Shown here: positions 48,902 to 58,203 of the stretch, piece by piece
How the letters are laid out: each line of letters opens with the position of its first letter
How positions within the stretch are numbered: the first letter of the stretch is position 1
Assembly: GCA_964640305.1 (NCBI GenBank)
Contig: CAZXFF010000001.1
Location: 62,001-126,000 of the forward strand
Length of the DNA stretch: 64,000 nucleotides
Reading direction: 5' to 3'
DNA from: Coprenecus sp964640305
GTDB taxonomy: Bacteria > Bacteroidota > Bacteroidia > Bacteroidales > UBA932
Position numbers and translations under genes: made by a program
The notes under the pieces: model-generated
Told to the model about the DNA's origin: nothing
Databases searched by the model: none
The model's input: only the letters and a program-made list of their open reading frames with translations

Positions 48902-51232
48902 TTATTTGCTTCGCGATTCCTGTTTTCTGTGCGTCATGTCAAACTCCAGGACACCTCCGCCGAGAATCTGACCGATAGTCAGTTTCAGGGCTCCGTCCGT
49001 ATCCGGAACGAGCTTCTGCCCGTTCAGACGTACAGAGCGAACGAAACGGTTGCGGTCCGAAACTTTAGGTGCACGTATCTCCAATGTTTTCCCGTTTTCG
49101 AGATTTATCTTCATATAGGGCATATAAGGGGCTCCCACGATATAGTCCCCGCTGCCAGGGCATACAGGATAGAATCCCATTGCCGAGAATATGTACCATG
49201 CCGACATCTGGCCGCAGTCATCATTGCCGCACAATCCGTCGATATTGTTCCTGTACATCCTGTTCATGATCTCCCGCTGCCAGTACTGGGTCTTCCAGGG
49301 ACTTCCGCTCCACGCATAAAGGAAAGGTATATGGTGGCTCGGCTCGTTGCCATGGACATATCCCCCCAGCAATCCCTCTCTGGTAACATCCTCCGTACCT
49401 GCAAAGAATTCATCCGGCAGATGCATTGTCATAAGGGTATCCAGATTTGCTTCGAACTGCCGCGCTCCGCCCATTGCTTCCATAAGTCCGGGTACATCAT
49501 GCGGTACATAGAATGAATAGTTAAGGGAATTGCCCTCGATAAAGCCCTGTCCGTGAGTACTGAGCAGGTCAAACTTGGGTTTGAAACTGCCATCCCTGCG
49601 GCGGGGACGGGCATGACGGGTCTCGGGATCGAATATATTGCGCCAGTTCCCGGATCTCTTCAGGTATTCTGCCGCTGTCTTTTCATCTCCGGCATCAGCA
49701 GCAGTACGGTAGATTGTCCAGTCATCGTAGGAATATTCCAGAGTGACCGATGCGGAACTACCGGATGCTTCCATAGGCACATATCCGTACTTCATCATGT
49801 CACTGATGCCGTCATAATAGGGAAGTGTCGAACTGCGTACCATTGCTGCAAGCGCGCGGGAAGTATCCACCGGTATACCTGTTGCTATGGCATCTGCCAG
49901 GATGGATACGCTGTGGTATCCGATCATGCACCAGTTTTCGTTGGCATTGTGACTCCATACCGGAAGGACTCCGTGTACACTCTGCTCCGAATGTGCAATC
50001 ATGGACTCTACTATATCCTTACTCCTCTCCCTCTGGATTATATTGTAAAGGGGATGCAGTGCCCTGAAAGTATCCCATGTCGAGAATACGGTATAGTTCA
50101 CAAAGCCGTCAGCCTTGTGGGTATTGCCGTCCACGCCTCTGTACAATCCGTCCACATCGCAATATACAGAGGGGTTTATCATCGTATGGTACAGGGATGT
50201 ATAGAACATCGACATCTGGTCTGCACTTCCCTCGGCCTCTATTACGGAAAGGGCGTCATCCCATGCCCGTCCGGCTTCCATTGCCAGCACATCGAAGGAT
50301 TTGCCCGATGCCTCCGCCTGAAGGTTCTTCACTGCTCCGGCCGTGCTTACACCGGACAGTGCTACTTTTACCTCCAGTTCGCGTCCTTCGGCAGGATCGA
50401 ACTCGAACCATGCTGTTATCTTCCTGCCTCCTATCTCAGGGAAGTTCCGGCTCTGTCTGAAGCGGTAATAGAATCCGTTGTAAAGCACCTTCCCGAATTC
50501 CTTGTATCCGTACTCCTTTATGGGACGGGAAAACGAGATTGCAAAATAGGTATAGTTGGTCCTGGCCCACCCGTTTGTAATGCGGTATCCGGTCAGCAGG
50601 GTATCGTTCTCCACCCTGATCTGGGCCCACAGAACCTTACCGTCGTAATTGTATATCCCATGCACGAGATCCAGGATAACCCTCTGTACGGAATCCCCTT
50701 CAGGGTAAGTATAGCGATGAACCCCGGTCCTGGGGGTCGCCGTCAGCTGGGCACGGATACCGTAATCTTCCAGGGTCACCTCATAATAGCCTGGTCTGGC
50801 CAGTTCTGTAGTGTGGCTGTACCTCGAACGGTATCCTGAACCGGGATTGTCAGCAGTACCGGGCCTGAGTTTAAGTTCCCCGACCGTAGGCATCAGCAGC
50901 ACGTCACCGAGATCAGAATGTCCGGTCCCGCTGAAATGGGTATGGCTGAATCCTACGATCGTACTGTCCCCGTATTGGTAGCCGGCACAATACCGGTACA
51001 CATCCCTCTGGTACCGTCCGTTCACGTTATGGGGAACGGTATCGGTATCAGGGCTGAGCTGCACTATTCCGAACGGATAGCAGGCTCCCGGGAACGTATG
51101 TCCCATTCCGTTTGTCCCTATCATGGGGTTTACCCAACGGGAAAGTGAATCACCACTGTATTCCGATGCAGCCGCTGCGAATCCAAAAGCCGCGAATATG
51201 GCTGCCAGTATAAATCTTTTAGTCGTTTTCAT
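48902..51232 (-). CDS. GH92 alpha-mannosidase, exported
   Basis: GH92 enzymes are calcium-dependent exo-alpha-mannosidases that trim mannose from N-glycans and fungal mannans. The 776-aa product has a signal peptide (to about residue 22) and the family sequence VNPMIGTNGMGHTFPGACYPFG, then GNEPSHHIPFLYAWSG and GNDDCGQMSAWYIFSAMGFYPV near the C-terminus, with the catalytic acidic residues in the DDxG segment. There is no SusC/SusD pair nearby, so it is an orphan rather than part of a polysaccharide locus. TATATTCG ends 4 nt before its ATG, again hinting at a near-leaderless transcript. Confidence 0.93.
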   Translation of the reverse strand: MKTTKRFILAAIFAAFGFAAAASEYSGDSLSRWVNPMIGTNGMGHTFPGACYPFGIVQLSPDTDTVPHNVNGRYQRDVYRYCAGYQYGDSTIVGFSHTHFSGTGHSDLGDVLLMPTVGELKLRPGTADNPGSGYRSRYSHTTELARPGYYEVTLEDYGIRAQLTATPRTGVHRYTYPEGDSVQRVILDLVHGIYNYDGKVLWAQIRVENDTLLTGYRITNGWARTNYTYFAISFSRPIKEYGYKEFGKVLYNGFYYRFRQSRNFPEIGGRKITAWFEFDPAEGRELEVKVALSGVSTAGAVKNLQAEASGKSFDVLAMEAGRAWDDALSVIEAEGSADQMSMFYTSLYHTMINPSVYCDVDGLYRGVDGNTHKADGFVNYTVFSTWDTFRALHPLYNIIQRERSKDIVESMIAHSEQSVHGVLPVWSHNANENWCMIGYHSVSILADAIATGIPVDTSRALAAMVRSSTLPYYDGISDMMKYGYVPMEASGSSASVTLEYSYDDWTIYRTAADAGDEKTAAEYLKRSGNWRNIFDPETRHARPRRRDGSFKPKFDLLSTHGQGFIEGNSLNYSFYVPHDVPGLMEAMGGARQFEANLDTLMTMHLPDEFFAGTEDVTREGLLGGYVHGNEPSHHIPFLYAWSGSPWKTQYWQREIMNRMYRNNIDGLCGNDDCGQMSAWYIFSAMGFYPVCPGSGDYIVGAPYMPYMKINLENGKTLEIRAPKVSDRNRFVRSVRLNGQKLVPDTDGALKLTIGQILGGGVLEFDMTHRKQESRSK

Positions 51233-51244
51233 GGTGCGAATATA

Positions 51245-51274
51245 TTGAAAATTCAGGTTTGTTTCCTATTTTTG
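51245..51274 (+). promoter_or_regulatory. Promoter of the two-part glycosyltransferase gene
   Basis: TTG (51245-51247) and TATTTTTG (51267-51274) are separated by 19 bp, and the box ends 16 bp before the ATG. It overlaps the upstream region of the divergent GH92 gene. Confidence 0.7.
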
Positions 51275-51290
51275 AAAACAAATCTGCAAT

Positions 51291-52595
51291 ATGGAAAAGA
51301 ACATAATTTTCAAGGACTCCGGATACCTGATCCTAAGGATAGGTCCGGCAGTGGGCATCTATGGTACCGAGGAAGCAGGGAGAAGGCTGATCCACGAAGC
51401 CCTGCAGAGCAGTGCCGCCATGGCATACAGCGGATACAGGACCAGAACCGCTGCCGGAAAGCTGAAAGACAATCCGGTCAACCCGTACCAGACCGGCAGC
51501 ATAAGGGAGGATTTCGATTTCGGATCAATAGTGGCAGTGAGGGAAGACCTGTTCTTCAGGTGGAAAGACGAAACATACTGCTCTCCGGCAGAAAACACTG
51601 TCATCCCGAGATTCGGCAAATGGTATTCCCTCCGCCTTTTCCTTTCCCGGAACGGGGAGCTGCGGCATGTTCCGGAACTCCTCTACTCGATAGACGAATA
51701 CGACCCCAGAACCTCCGGCCAGAAGCAGTTCGACTATGTCGATCCCAGGAACCGGGATGTGCAGATAGAGCTGGAAGCCATTTTCACAGAGCACCTCCGC
51801 AAGACAGGGGCATGGCTGCCTCCCAGGACCCGTACAGTCGCCGACAGCGGAAAGGTACGCGAAGCGGAAGTCTCCGTCATAATCCCCGTCCTGAACCGGG
51901 TCTCCACCATCGGGGATGCACTCGATTCCGTCCTATCACAGCAGACAGACTTCCGTTTCAACGTACTTGTACTCGACAACCATTCTACAGACGGCACAGA
52001 CCGGATAATAATTGAGAAAGCCGCTGCAGACAGACGGATTCTGCACATTGTCCCGGAAAGGACGGACCTCGGAATCGGAGGATGCTGGAATGAAGGCATA
52101 AACCATCCATCCTGCGGGAAATATGCAGTACAGCTGGACAGTGATGATATGTACAGCGGACCGGACACACTGCAGCGCATTGTGGATGTATTCCGCAAAG
52201 AGAAGTGCGCAATGGTCATAGGCAGTTACATGATGACTGATTTCGACCTCAACCCAATCCCGCCCGGAATCATCGACCACCGGGAATGGACGGATACCAA
52301 CGGGCACAACAATGCATTGAGGATAAACGGACTTGGAGCCCCGAGAGCATTTCATACGGATACACTCATTTCTGTCGGGGGATTCGACAATGTCTCCTAT
52401 GGGGAAGATTATGGAGCGGCCCTCCGCATCACACGGGATTACCGGATATGCCGCATATATGACCCCATATACAACTGCAGGAGATGGGGTGGCAATTCCG
52501 ATGCAGCCCTGGACATAGAAAGGGTCAATGCCAACAACGCATACAAGGATTCGCTCCGGACTAAAGAGATTGAAGCCCGGAAAGTTTCCGGATGA
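51291..52595 (+). CDS. Family 2 glycosyltransferase with N-terminal partial GT-like domain
   Basis: The C-terminal part (about residues 190-410) is a standard GT-A domain: VSVIIPVLNRVSTIGDALDS, LDNHSTDGTDRII, QLDSDDMYSG with the DxD region, and VGGFDNVSYGEDYGAALRI. The first 185 residues are less familiar but DFDFGSIVAVREDLFF followed by KWYSLRLFLSRNGELRHVPE look like the acceptor half of another GT-A domain lacking its nucleotide-binding half. No membrane segment is seen. It diverges from GH92, and its last 35 bases overlap recX on the other strand. Substrate unknown. Confidence 0.85.
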   Translation: MEKNIIFKDSGYLILRIGPAVGIYGTEEAGRRLIHEALQSSAAMAYSGYRTRTAAGKLKDNPVNPYQTGSIREDFDFGSIVAVREDLFFRWKDETYCSPAENTVIPRFGKWYSLRLFLSRNGELRHVPELLYSIDEYDPRTSGQKQFDYVDPRNRDVQIELEAIFTEHLRKTGAWLPPRTRTVADSGKVREAEVSVIIPVLNRVSTIGDALDSVLSQQTDFRFNVLVLDNHSTDGTDRIIIEKAAADRRILHIVPERTDLGIGGCWNEGINHPSCGKYAVQLDSDDMYSGPDTLQRIVDVFRKEKCAMVIGSYMMTDFDLNPIPPGIIDHREWTDTNGHNNALRINGLGAPRAFHTDTLISVGGFDNVSYGEDYGAALRITRDYRICRIYDPIYNCRRWGGNSDAALDIERVNANNAYKDSLRTKEIEARKVSG

Positions 52596-53067
52596 TCTGC
52601 AACGACTCGCTGTACCCGTACCCGCGGCCCAAAGCGTAACGCAATGTCTTGGTCTCCCGGATCTTCCTGTCCTCCTTGGAAAGGGATTTCCATTTCATGG
52701 ATATGACAGACTCCATCCTCCTCCGTGTCTCGGGATCTACCGACACCTCATCTATCGCACTGTTTACAAGGTCCTGGTCCAAACCCTTGTTCCGGAGAGC
52801 GTAAGCTATTTTTTTAGGTCCCCAGCCCGAAATCTGCGACTTGTCCCTCACAAAGGCATAGGCATATCTTACGTCGCTGAGATAGCCGTCTTTCTTCAGC
52901 ATCTCCAATACCTTCTCGGAATCCTCGCTTCCTGCCCCTGCTTTACGCAGCTTTTCCAGAATGTCTCCGCTACAATACTCCCTGCGGCTGCATAATGCAG
53001 CCATTCTTCCGAAAAGGGTCTTTATCACTTTATCATCTTCACCCATAGTGTCATTGAGTGTTTTCAT
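52561..53067 (-). CDS. recX: Regulatory protein RecX
   Basis: RecX binds RecA filaments and limits their activity. The 168-aa product consists of three-helix repeats with CSRREYCSGDILEKLRKAG, YAYAFVRDKSQISGWGPKKIAYALRNKGL and the C-terminal RYALGRGYGYSESLQIIRKL, all typical of the family. It follows rlmN, overlapping it by 17 bases, and its 3' end overlaps the convergent glycosyltransferase gene by 35 bases. No recA is near. Confidence 0.9.
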   Translation of the reverse strand: MKTLNDTMGEDDKVIKTLFGRMAALCSRREYCSGDILEKLRKAGAGSEDSEKVLEMLKKDGYLSDVRYAYAFVRDKSQISGWGPKKIAYALRNKGLDQDLVNSAIDEVSVDPETRRRMESVISMKWKSLSKEDRKIRETKTLRYALGRGYGYSESLQIIRKLSGLQSL

Positions 53068-54121
53068 TCTGTCTGCCGCTCAGCATACCGCATGCCGCAA
53101 GGATATCCTCTCCTCTCGAAGCCCTTATGGTCGTCAGGACCCCTGCATCATTCAGTCTCTTCCGGAACGATTCTATTACCGGCAGCGGAGGCGTCTCAAG
53201 GGGGGAATCGGGTATCTTATGGAAACGGATAAGATTCATCCTGCACTCCAGCCCCCTCAGCATCCCGGCAATCGCATCTGCATGTTTTCCTGAATCATTC
53301 ACACCGGCAAACATTATATATTCAAAACTCACCCTGCGCTGTCCGGTAAAATCATATTTCCTAATAAGCCTTATTGTTTCCGACAGTGGAAAAGGCTTTT
53401 CCATCGGCATCAGTTCCTGCCTCTGGTCCGGAAAAGGGCTGTGCATGCTGATTGCGAGATGACATGAACATTCATCCAGAAAACGCTTCAAGGGTGCCAC
53501 TGATCCGTTACGTCCGGAATTGACACCTATCGTAGAAAGGGTTATACGCTTCGGGCTCCACCCGAATCCCCAGTCGGAAACCAGCACCGTAATGGCCTTG
53601 GAAACATTCTCCCAATTGTCCAGCGGTTCACCCATTCCCATGAATACGGCATTGGTAAGTCCGTCCGATTCGTCGATTTCCATGAACTGGGATAGGATTT
53701 CCGCTACAGTCAGGTTCCCATGGAATCCCTGACGTCCGGTCATGCAGAAACGGCAGCCCATCCTGCATCCCTTCTGGGAAGACACGCATATTGTCTTCCT
53801 GTCCTGATCGGGGATCATTACAGCCTCCACACCTGGAGCATCATTCCACGGACGGAAAAGATACTTTCTGGTACCGTCTGAGGAAGCCGCCACTTCACAA
53901 TACGGCATCCTGCCGACAATGTAGTGTTCCGAAAGTTTCTCCCTGGCCGCCTTGGAGATGTTGGTCATCTGGGATATCTCCCTGACTTTCTTGTGATAAA
54001 GCCAATCTGCCATCTGGTTTGCAGCATAGGCAGGCAAACCGTAGGCAGCGCATACTGACTTCAGTTCATCGGGTGTCTTCCCTAACAGAGTTTCCATCGG
54101 CATACGTTTATTCGCGGACAA
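53051..54121 (-). CDS. rlmN: Dual-specificity rRNA/tRNA adenine C2-methyltransferase RlmN
   Basis: Radical-SAM enzyme that methylates A2503 of 23S rRNA and A37 of some tRNAs. The 356-aa product has the cluster motif CRMGCRFC (Cys119, Cys123, Cys126), GFHGNLTVAEIL, MGMGEPLDNWENV and a C-terminal TTIRASRGEDILAACGM containing the methylated cysteine. ATG 54121 overlaps tsaC by 14 bases; ATGs at 54103 and 54097 are also in frame and could be the real start. It sits between tsaC and recX in one minus-strand run. Confidence 0.95.
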   Translation of the reverse strand: MSANKRMPMETLLGKTPDELKSVCAAYGLPAYAANQMADWLYHKKVREISQMTNISKAAREKLSEHYIVGRMPYCEVAASSDGTRKYLFRPWNDAPGVEAVMIPDQDRKTICVSSQKGCRMGCRFCMTGRQGFHGNLTVAEILSQFMEIDESDGLTNAVFMGMGEPLDNWENVSKAITVLVSDWGFGWSPKRITLSTIGVNSGRNGSVAPLKRFLDECSCHLAISMHSPFPDQRQELMPMEKPFPLSETIRLIRKYDFTGQRRVSFEYIMFAGVNDSGKHADAIAGMLRGLECRMNLIRFHKIPDSPLETPPLPVIESFRKRLNDAGVLTTIRASRGEDILAACGMLSGRQNENTQ

Positions 54122-54689
54122 TCTCGACTTCGTTGTGCAGACCCAGTTTTATTATTGACGAAGGACGTCCGGTAGAATCCACATCCAAAGACGGATCCAC
54201 ACACATATCTGCAGCAGACATGATCGATTCCGATATATCGGCATATTTCTTAGGGGCAGGGGATCCGGACACATTTGCAGATGTGGAGACAATAGGCTTT
54301 CCGAAACGGCGTACCAATTCCACACAGAATCTGCATTTAGGAATCCTTATGGCTATGCTTCCGTCTTCTGCCGTCACATTGGAAGCCAGGCCTACTCCCT
54401 CCGGATATATGATTGTCAGAGGCTTGTCATTCAAGGACTCGAGGGTCACTGCCATCTCGGGAATCTCACGGACATATCTGGCCACCATATCCATATCGGA
54501 AGCCAGGACTATAAGGCTCTTTGCATCCGAACGCTGTTTTATTCCGAAAACCCTCTCGACTGCATCCGCATCGGTTGCATCACAGCCTATACCCCATATG
54601 GTATCTGTCGGATAAAGGAGGATCCCGCCTTTGCGAAGTGTGGCCACAGCCTCCTCCATTTGTTTCTCTCTCATTGTAACTTCTGCCAT
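54108..54689 (-). CDS. tsaC: L-threonylcarbamoyladenylate synthase (TsaC/YciO/Sua5 family)
   Basis: TsaC makes threonylcarbamoyl-AMP for t6A37 modification of ANN-decoding tRNAs. The 193-aa product has GGILLYPTDTIWGIGCDATD, the KQRSDAKSLIVL motif and the STSANVSGSPAP motif, the hallmarks of the family. It lacks the extra Sua5 C-terminal domain, so it is of the short TsaC type. YciO-like proteins are a possible alternative. It is upstream of rlmN, another RNA-modification gene, with overlapping ends. Confidence 0.92.
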   Translation of the reverse strand: MAEVTMREKQMEEAVATLRKGGILLYPTDTIWGIGCDATDADAVERVFGIKQRSDAKSLIVLASDMDMVARYVREIPEMAVTLESLNDKPLTIIYPEGVGLASNVTAEDGSIAIRIPKCRFCVELVRRFGKPIVSTSANVSGSPAPKKYADISESIMSAADMCVDPSLDVDSTGRPSSIIKLGLHNEVEIVRE

Positions 54690-54707
54690 AACAAACTGTA
54701 TTTCAAA

Positions 54708-55793
54708 TTATTCCAATCCAATTTCCGCAACAATAGGATAGTGGTCCGAATGCTTCACCTTGGGAGTATAGTGGGAATACACCTGGACCTCTTCCGGCAC
54801 AAACATGTAGTCTATCCTCAACAGAGGCCACATTATGGAATATGTAGCACCGAATCCGTAACCGGCCTCCCTGAACGTATCTTTTTTCCCTTCCGAAAGT
54901 TCTTTGTAACTATAGGACATCGGAGTGTCATTGACGTCTCCGCATATGAACGACGGCATACCGCATTGCGCCTGATTCCTGAGGAGGGCATCGGTCTGGA
55001 ACTGTCTTTTCGATGCAGAAGTCAACACTTTTTCATGTGCATGCACGAATTCATCCGAAAACTCCTCCCATCCTCCGATTTTCTTTATAAGGCTCGTAAG
55101 CGAGATACTGTTCGACTCCAGATGTACATTATATACCCTTATCGCATGGCTGCCGACAATCGCATCCGAGTACATGACCATATTGGTACTCGATTCAAAA
55201 CGGATCCGTCCTCCGGATGCGATCGGGAATTTGCTGAGAGTCACATTCCCCACAAAATATTCTCCCTTCCGGTAAGGAATAAGGAAATGCTGTACATACC
55301 TGTAAGCCGGGAAACTCCGCCGGACAGCAGATGTATCCGTTGTCCTGAACTCCTGCAGAAGGACAATGTCAGGATTCTCTTCCTCTATGAACCGGCATAC
55401 ATCCCCTAAACACTCATTCTGTCCGGATGTCCCTGATGAAGTGAATCTTCCTACATTATAGGACATAATCCTGAAAGCCTCTTCCGGAGCCGGTTCCTTT
55501 CCCTGACTTCCCGGACGGAAATATGTGCCGGCAAAGAAAACCGATGGAAGCAATGCGATCACAGGTATCCAGAAAGAGCGGGATCGGCGTATTACGGCAG
55601 CTATCAGAAGAATAAGATTCAGCAATATGGCCGGAATGAAATATATGCCGAAAAAGCCTATGAAGCCGACTTTAGCAGGGCTTACGAACGGAGCAAGGTA
55701 GCATAGGGATATAAGTATCAGCGCAATTACCGCCAGCACTCTGAAAGAGATACTGAACAGCCATATACGCCGTCTTTTCCTACGCCTTGCCAT
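54708..55793 (-). CDS. Membrane-anchored endonuclease/exonuclease/phosphatase family protein
   Basis: The 361-aa product has three N-terminal hydrophobic helices (about residues 10-30, 40-62, 72-92) and a C-terminal EEP domain with RIMSYNVGRF, IVLLQEFRT, ICGDVNDTP and VKHSDHYPIVAEI, giving the metal-binding and catalytic residues. Such proteins are phosphodiesterases of uncertain substrate, nucleic acid or phospholipid. It starts 3 bases after the rhomboid protease gene in the run mutL-rhomboid-EEP-tsaC-rlmN-recX. Confidence 0.88.
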   Translation of the reverse strand: MARRRKRRRIWLFSISFRVLAVIALILISLCYLAPFVSPAKVGFIGFFGIYFIPAILLNLILLIAAVIRRSRSFWIPVIALLPSVFFAGTYFRPGSQGKEPAPEEAFRIMSYNVGRFTSSGTSGQNECLGDVCRFIEEENPDIVLLQEFRTTDTSAVRRSFPAYRYVQHFLIPYRKGEYFVGNVTLSKFPIASGGRIRFESSTNMVMYSDAIVGSHAIRVYNVHLESNSISLTSLIKKIGGWEEFSDEFVHAHEKVLTSASKRQFQTDALLRNQAQCGMPSFICGDVNDTPMSYSYKELSEGKKDTFREAGYGFGATYSIMWPLLRIDYMFVPEEVQVYSHYTPKVKHSDHYPIVAEIGLE

Positions 55794-55796
55794 AAA

Positions 55797-56441
55797 TCAG
55801 TACAGAATGTTTTTCTTCTTCCAGTAAAGTATGAGAATCAGACCGAAAAGCATACCTCCAAGATGTGCAAAATGGGCAACTCCGGACTGGGTCCCGGTAA
55901 TTCCGGACAGCAATTCTATGGCTCCGAAAATGATGACCATCCATTTGGCCTTCAAGGATACGGGGGGAAAAATGAAAGAAATGATATTGTTTGGGAAGAG
56001 CATGCCGTATGCCAGAAGCAGACCGTATATTGCACCTGATGCCCCTACTGTAGGGATTCTGTTTATCGTGGCCTCCACCAGACCCGGCATTTCGGCAAAA
56101 GTAATCTGCAGATACATGACCAGTTCATTGACAAGCCCTGCCCCTATTCCTGTAATCATGTAGAAAAGGAAAAATCTCTTGCTTCCCCACACGTTTTCAA
56201 GGACGCTGCCGAACATGTAGAGGGAGAACATATTGAAGAATATATGCCAGAATCCGCCATGCATGAACATGTATGTTATCAGCTGGTACGGTTTGAAAAA
56301 GGGCGATGTAAAATAGAACAGTGAAAACGTCTCGTACATGAAACTGTTGGCAAACATGGTAACGAGATATACTACTGCATTGATAATTATAAGATTTCTT
56401 ACCACAAAGGGCATACTGGGACGATAGTATCCGTAATTCAT
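55797..56441 (-). CDS. Rhomboid family intramembrane serine protease
   Basis: Rhomboids cleave membrane proteins inside the lipid bilayer. The 214-aa product has six membrane helices with the catalytic Ser135 in VGASGAIYG and His193 in HFAHLGGM; the L1-region HGGFWHIFFNMFSL is also present. It is complete for a minimal rhomboid, without an extra domain. Its start overlaps the mutL stop (ATGA), so translation of the two is coupled; the EEP gene follows directly. Confidence 0.92.
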   Translation of the reverse strand: MNYGYYRPSMPFVVRNLIIINAVVYLVTMFANSFMYETFSLFYFTSPFFKPYQLITYMFMHGGFWHIFFNMFSLYMFGSVLENVWGSKRFFLFYMITGIGAGLVNELVMYLQITFAEMPGLVEATINRIPTVGASGAIYGLLLAYGMLFPNNIISFIFPPVSLKAKWMVIIFGAIELLSGITGTQSGVAHFAHLGGMLFGLILILYWKKKNILY

Positions 56442-58198
56442 AATTTCCTCTCTATTTCTTCTTCAGTTATAATAAACATTGTTTTCAGCCCTGCGGGAGT
56501 CGTCTCGGGCTCTGCGCAGGCGAACAACTTGTCCACCAAAACCCGTGCCTCATCGGTTGTCATGCGTGAAAACCGGCACGAGGCAGCAGATCTGGCAAGT
56601 CCGGCTGCCATATTTTCACGGTATGCGGCTTTCTGCATCGAAAGCGGTCCGGCATCCACAAATGAAGCCACCAGGTCCTCTATCGCCACTTTCACAGACT
56701 CTTCGTCGGCCATGAATCCATCCGGGATTCCATTTACTGTCACAAGTCCGGGTTCTGACGACACAATGTCAAAACCCAAAGCCGACAGTCTCTCCGGATC
56801 CTCCATCAGAAGGGCATATTTCTCCTGGGACAGCATCAATGAGCAAGGGAAAAGCACCTGATGCGTAATGGGGACCGCCCCGTCCAGTTCGCAAAGGTAT
56901 TTCTCATACAATATCCTCTCCTTCGCACGGCGTATATCCACCACCATCAGTCCGGATCGGAGATTAGTCACTATATATTTTCCAGAAACCAGCAGCAATC
57001 CCGGCACATTGGATACAGCATCGTCGAAAAGCACCTCTGCAGTCCCGGGAAGCGGGTAGGAAGCCGGCTTTGCTTTTGGGGAAGACATCTTCGACTCGGT
57101 ATAGGACGTACCGGCAATACGGGTCACGGGATGGAACGAATCCTGCCTCGACTCAAAAAAATCCAGACCGGGCATGGAATCATGCGCAAAGTCTATCGAA
57201 GGGAGGATCGTGTTGCGTCCCAACGACTCTCGGATACATGCCGTAAGTATTTCGAAGATTTCAGATTCATTCTCGAACTTCACTTCAGTCTTGGACGGAT
57301 GTATGTTCACATCCACATTTTCAGGTCCGAGTTCAAAAAATATATAGTAGGAAGGATAGGTGCCTTCCGGTATAAGATTCTCGTAGGCCTTCATTACTGC
57401 CTTGTTGAGGTAAGGGGAACGGAAGTATCTGCCGTTAACGAAGAAATATTGGTTTCCGGGGGTCTTTCTGGCATCTTCCGGATTCCCCACGAATCCGTGG
57501 AGCCTGACAATGTACGTTTCCGTTTCCACATCCACCAGTTCCTTAGCCATGTCCCTGCCCTCGATTTCCAGGATTCTCTGCTTCAATGTATTGGCCTTCT
57601 TGAGATTGAGGATATCCTTTCCGTTGTGGACCAGTCTCATGTTCAGTTCCGGCCTACACAGCGCAACTCTTGAGAATTCACTCAGTATCTGCCTGAATTC
57701 CGCATTGTCGGACTTCAGGAACTTCCTTCTGGCAGGAATGGAAAAGAATATATTGCGGACAGCTATATTCGTCCCTTCCGGCATCGCTGCCTCTTCCCGG
57801 CCTGCAAGTCCGGAAGGCAGGAAAACCGTTTCCGAGCCGGTAGGTTCCCCGCGGCGTCTGGTCCGTAGAGTAACCTCAGCGACAGCGGATATCGAAGGAA
57901 GTGCCTCCCCCCTGAAACCGTATGTCATGATATTTTCCAGGTCAGATGCCTCGGATATTTTGGAAGTGGCATGCCGTTCAAAACACAGCACAGCCTCGTC
58001 CGGAGTCATTCCGATACCGTCGTCTATGACCTGGATAAGGGTTTTGCCCGCATCCTCGACGATTACGGTTATGGATGACGCTCCTGCATCCACGGAATTC
58101 TCGACCAGTTCCTTTACTACAGAAGACGGACGCTGGACTACCTCACCGGCTGCGATGAGATTGGATATGTTTGCGGGGAGAACTTTCAGCATTTGCAC
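56438..58198 (-). CDS. mutL: DNA mismatch repair protein MutL
   Basis: MutL links MutS mismatch recognition to strand removal. The 586-aa product has the GHKL ATPase motifs: IAAGEVVQRPSSVVKELVEN, DDGIGMTPDE, and GFRGEALPSIS near the N-terminus, then a DNA-binding domain and a C-terminal dimerisation domain. Where the nicking-endonuclease motif (DQHAxxExxxxE in other species) is expected, the sequence is VVDIRRAKERILYEK: the first Asp and the two Glu remain but the Gln-His is replaced by Ile-Arg. It is preceded by a small conserved membrane protein and followed by rhomboid. Confidence 0.95.
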   Translation of the reverse strand: MQMLKVLPANISNLIAAGEVVQRPSSVVKELVENSVDAGASSITVIVEDAGKTLIQVIDDGIGMTPDEAVLCFERHATSKISEASDLENIMTYGFRGEALPSISAVAEVTLRTRRRGEPTGSETVFLPSGLAGREEAAMPEGTNIAVRNIFFSIPARRKFLKSDNAEFRQILSEFSRVALCRPELNMRLVHNGKDILNLKKANTLKQRILEIEGRDMAKELVDVETETYIVRLHGFVGNPEDARKTPGNQYFFVNGRYFRSPYLNKAVMKAYENLIPEGTYPSYYIFFELGPENVDVNIHPSKTEVKFENESEIFEILTACIRESLGRNTILPSIDFAHDSMPGLDFFESRQDSFHPVTRIAGTSYTESKMSSPKAKPASYPLPGTAEVLFDDAVSNVPGLLLVSGKYIVTNLRSGLMVVDIRRAKERILYEKYLCELDGAVPITHQVLFPCSLMLSQEKYALLMEDPERLSALGFDIVSSEPGLVTVNGIPDGFMADEESVKVAIEDLVASFVDAGPLSMQKAAYRENMAAGLARSAASCRFSRMTTDEARVLVDKLFACAEPETTPAGLKTMFIITEEEIERKL

Positions 58199-58203
58199 GA
58201 CAG

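Noticed and set aside
49553..50839. A 428-codon open frame on the plus strand inside the GH92 gene
   Set aside because: It is antisense to a gene with clear GH92 motifs across its full length; the predicted product is Cys/His/Ser-rich with no recognisable domain.
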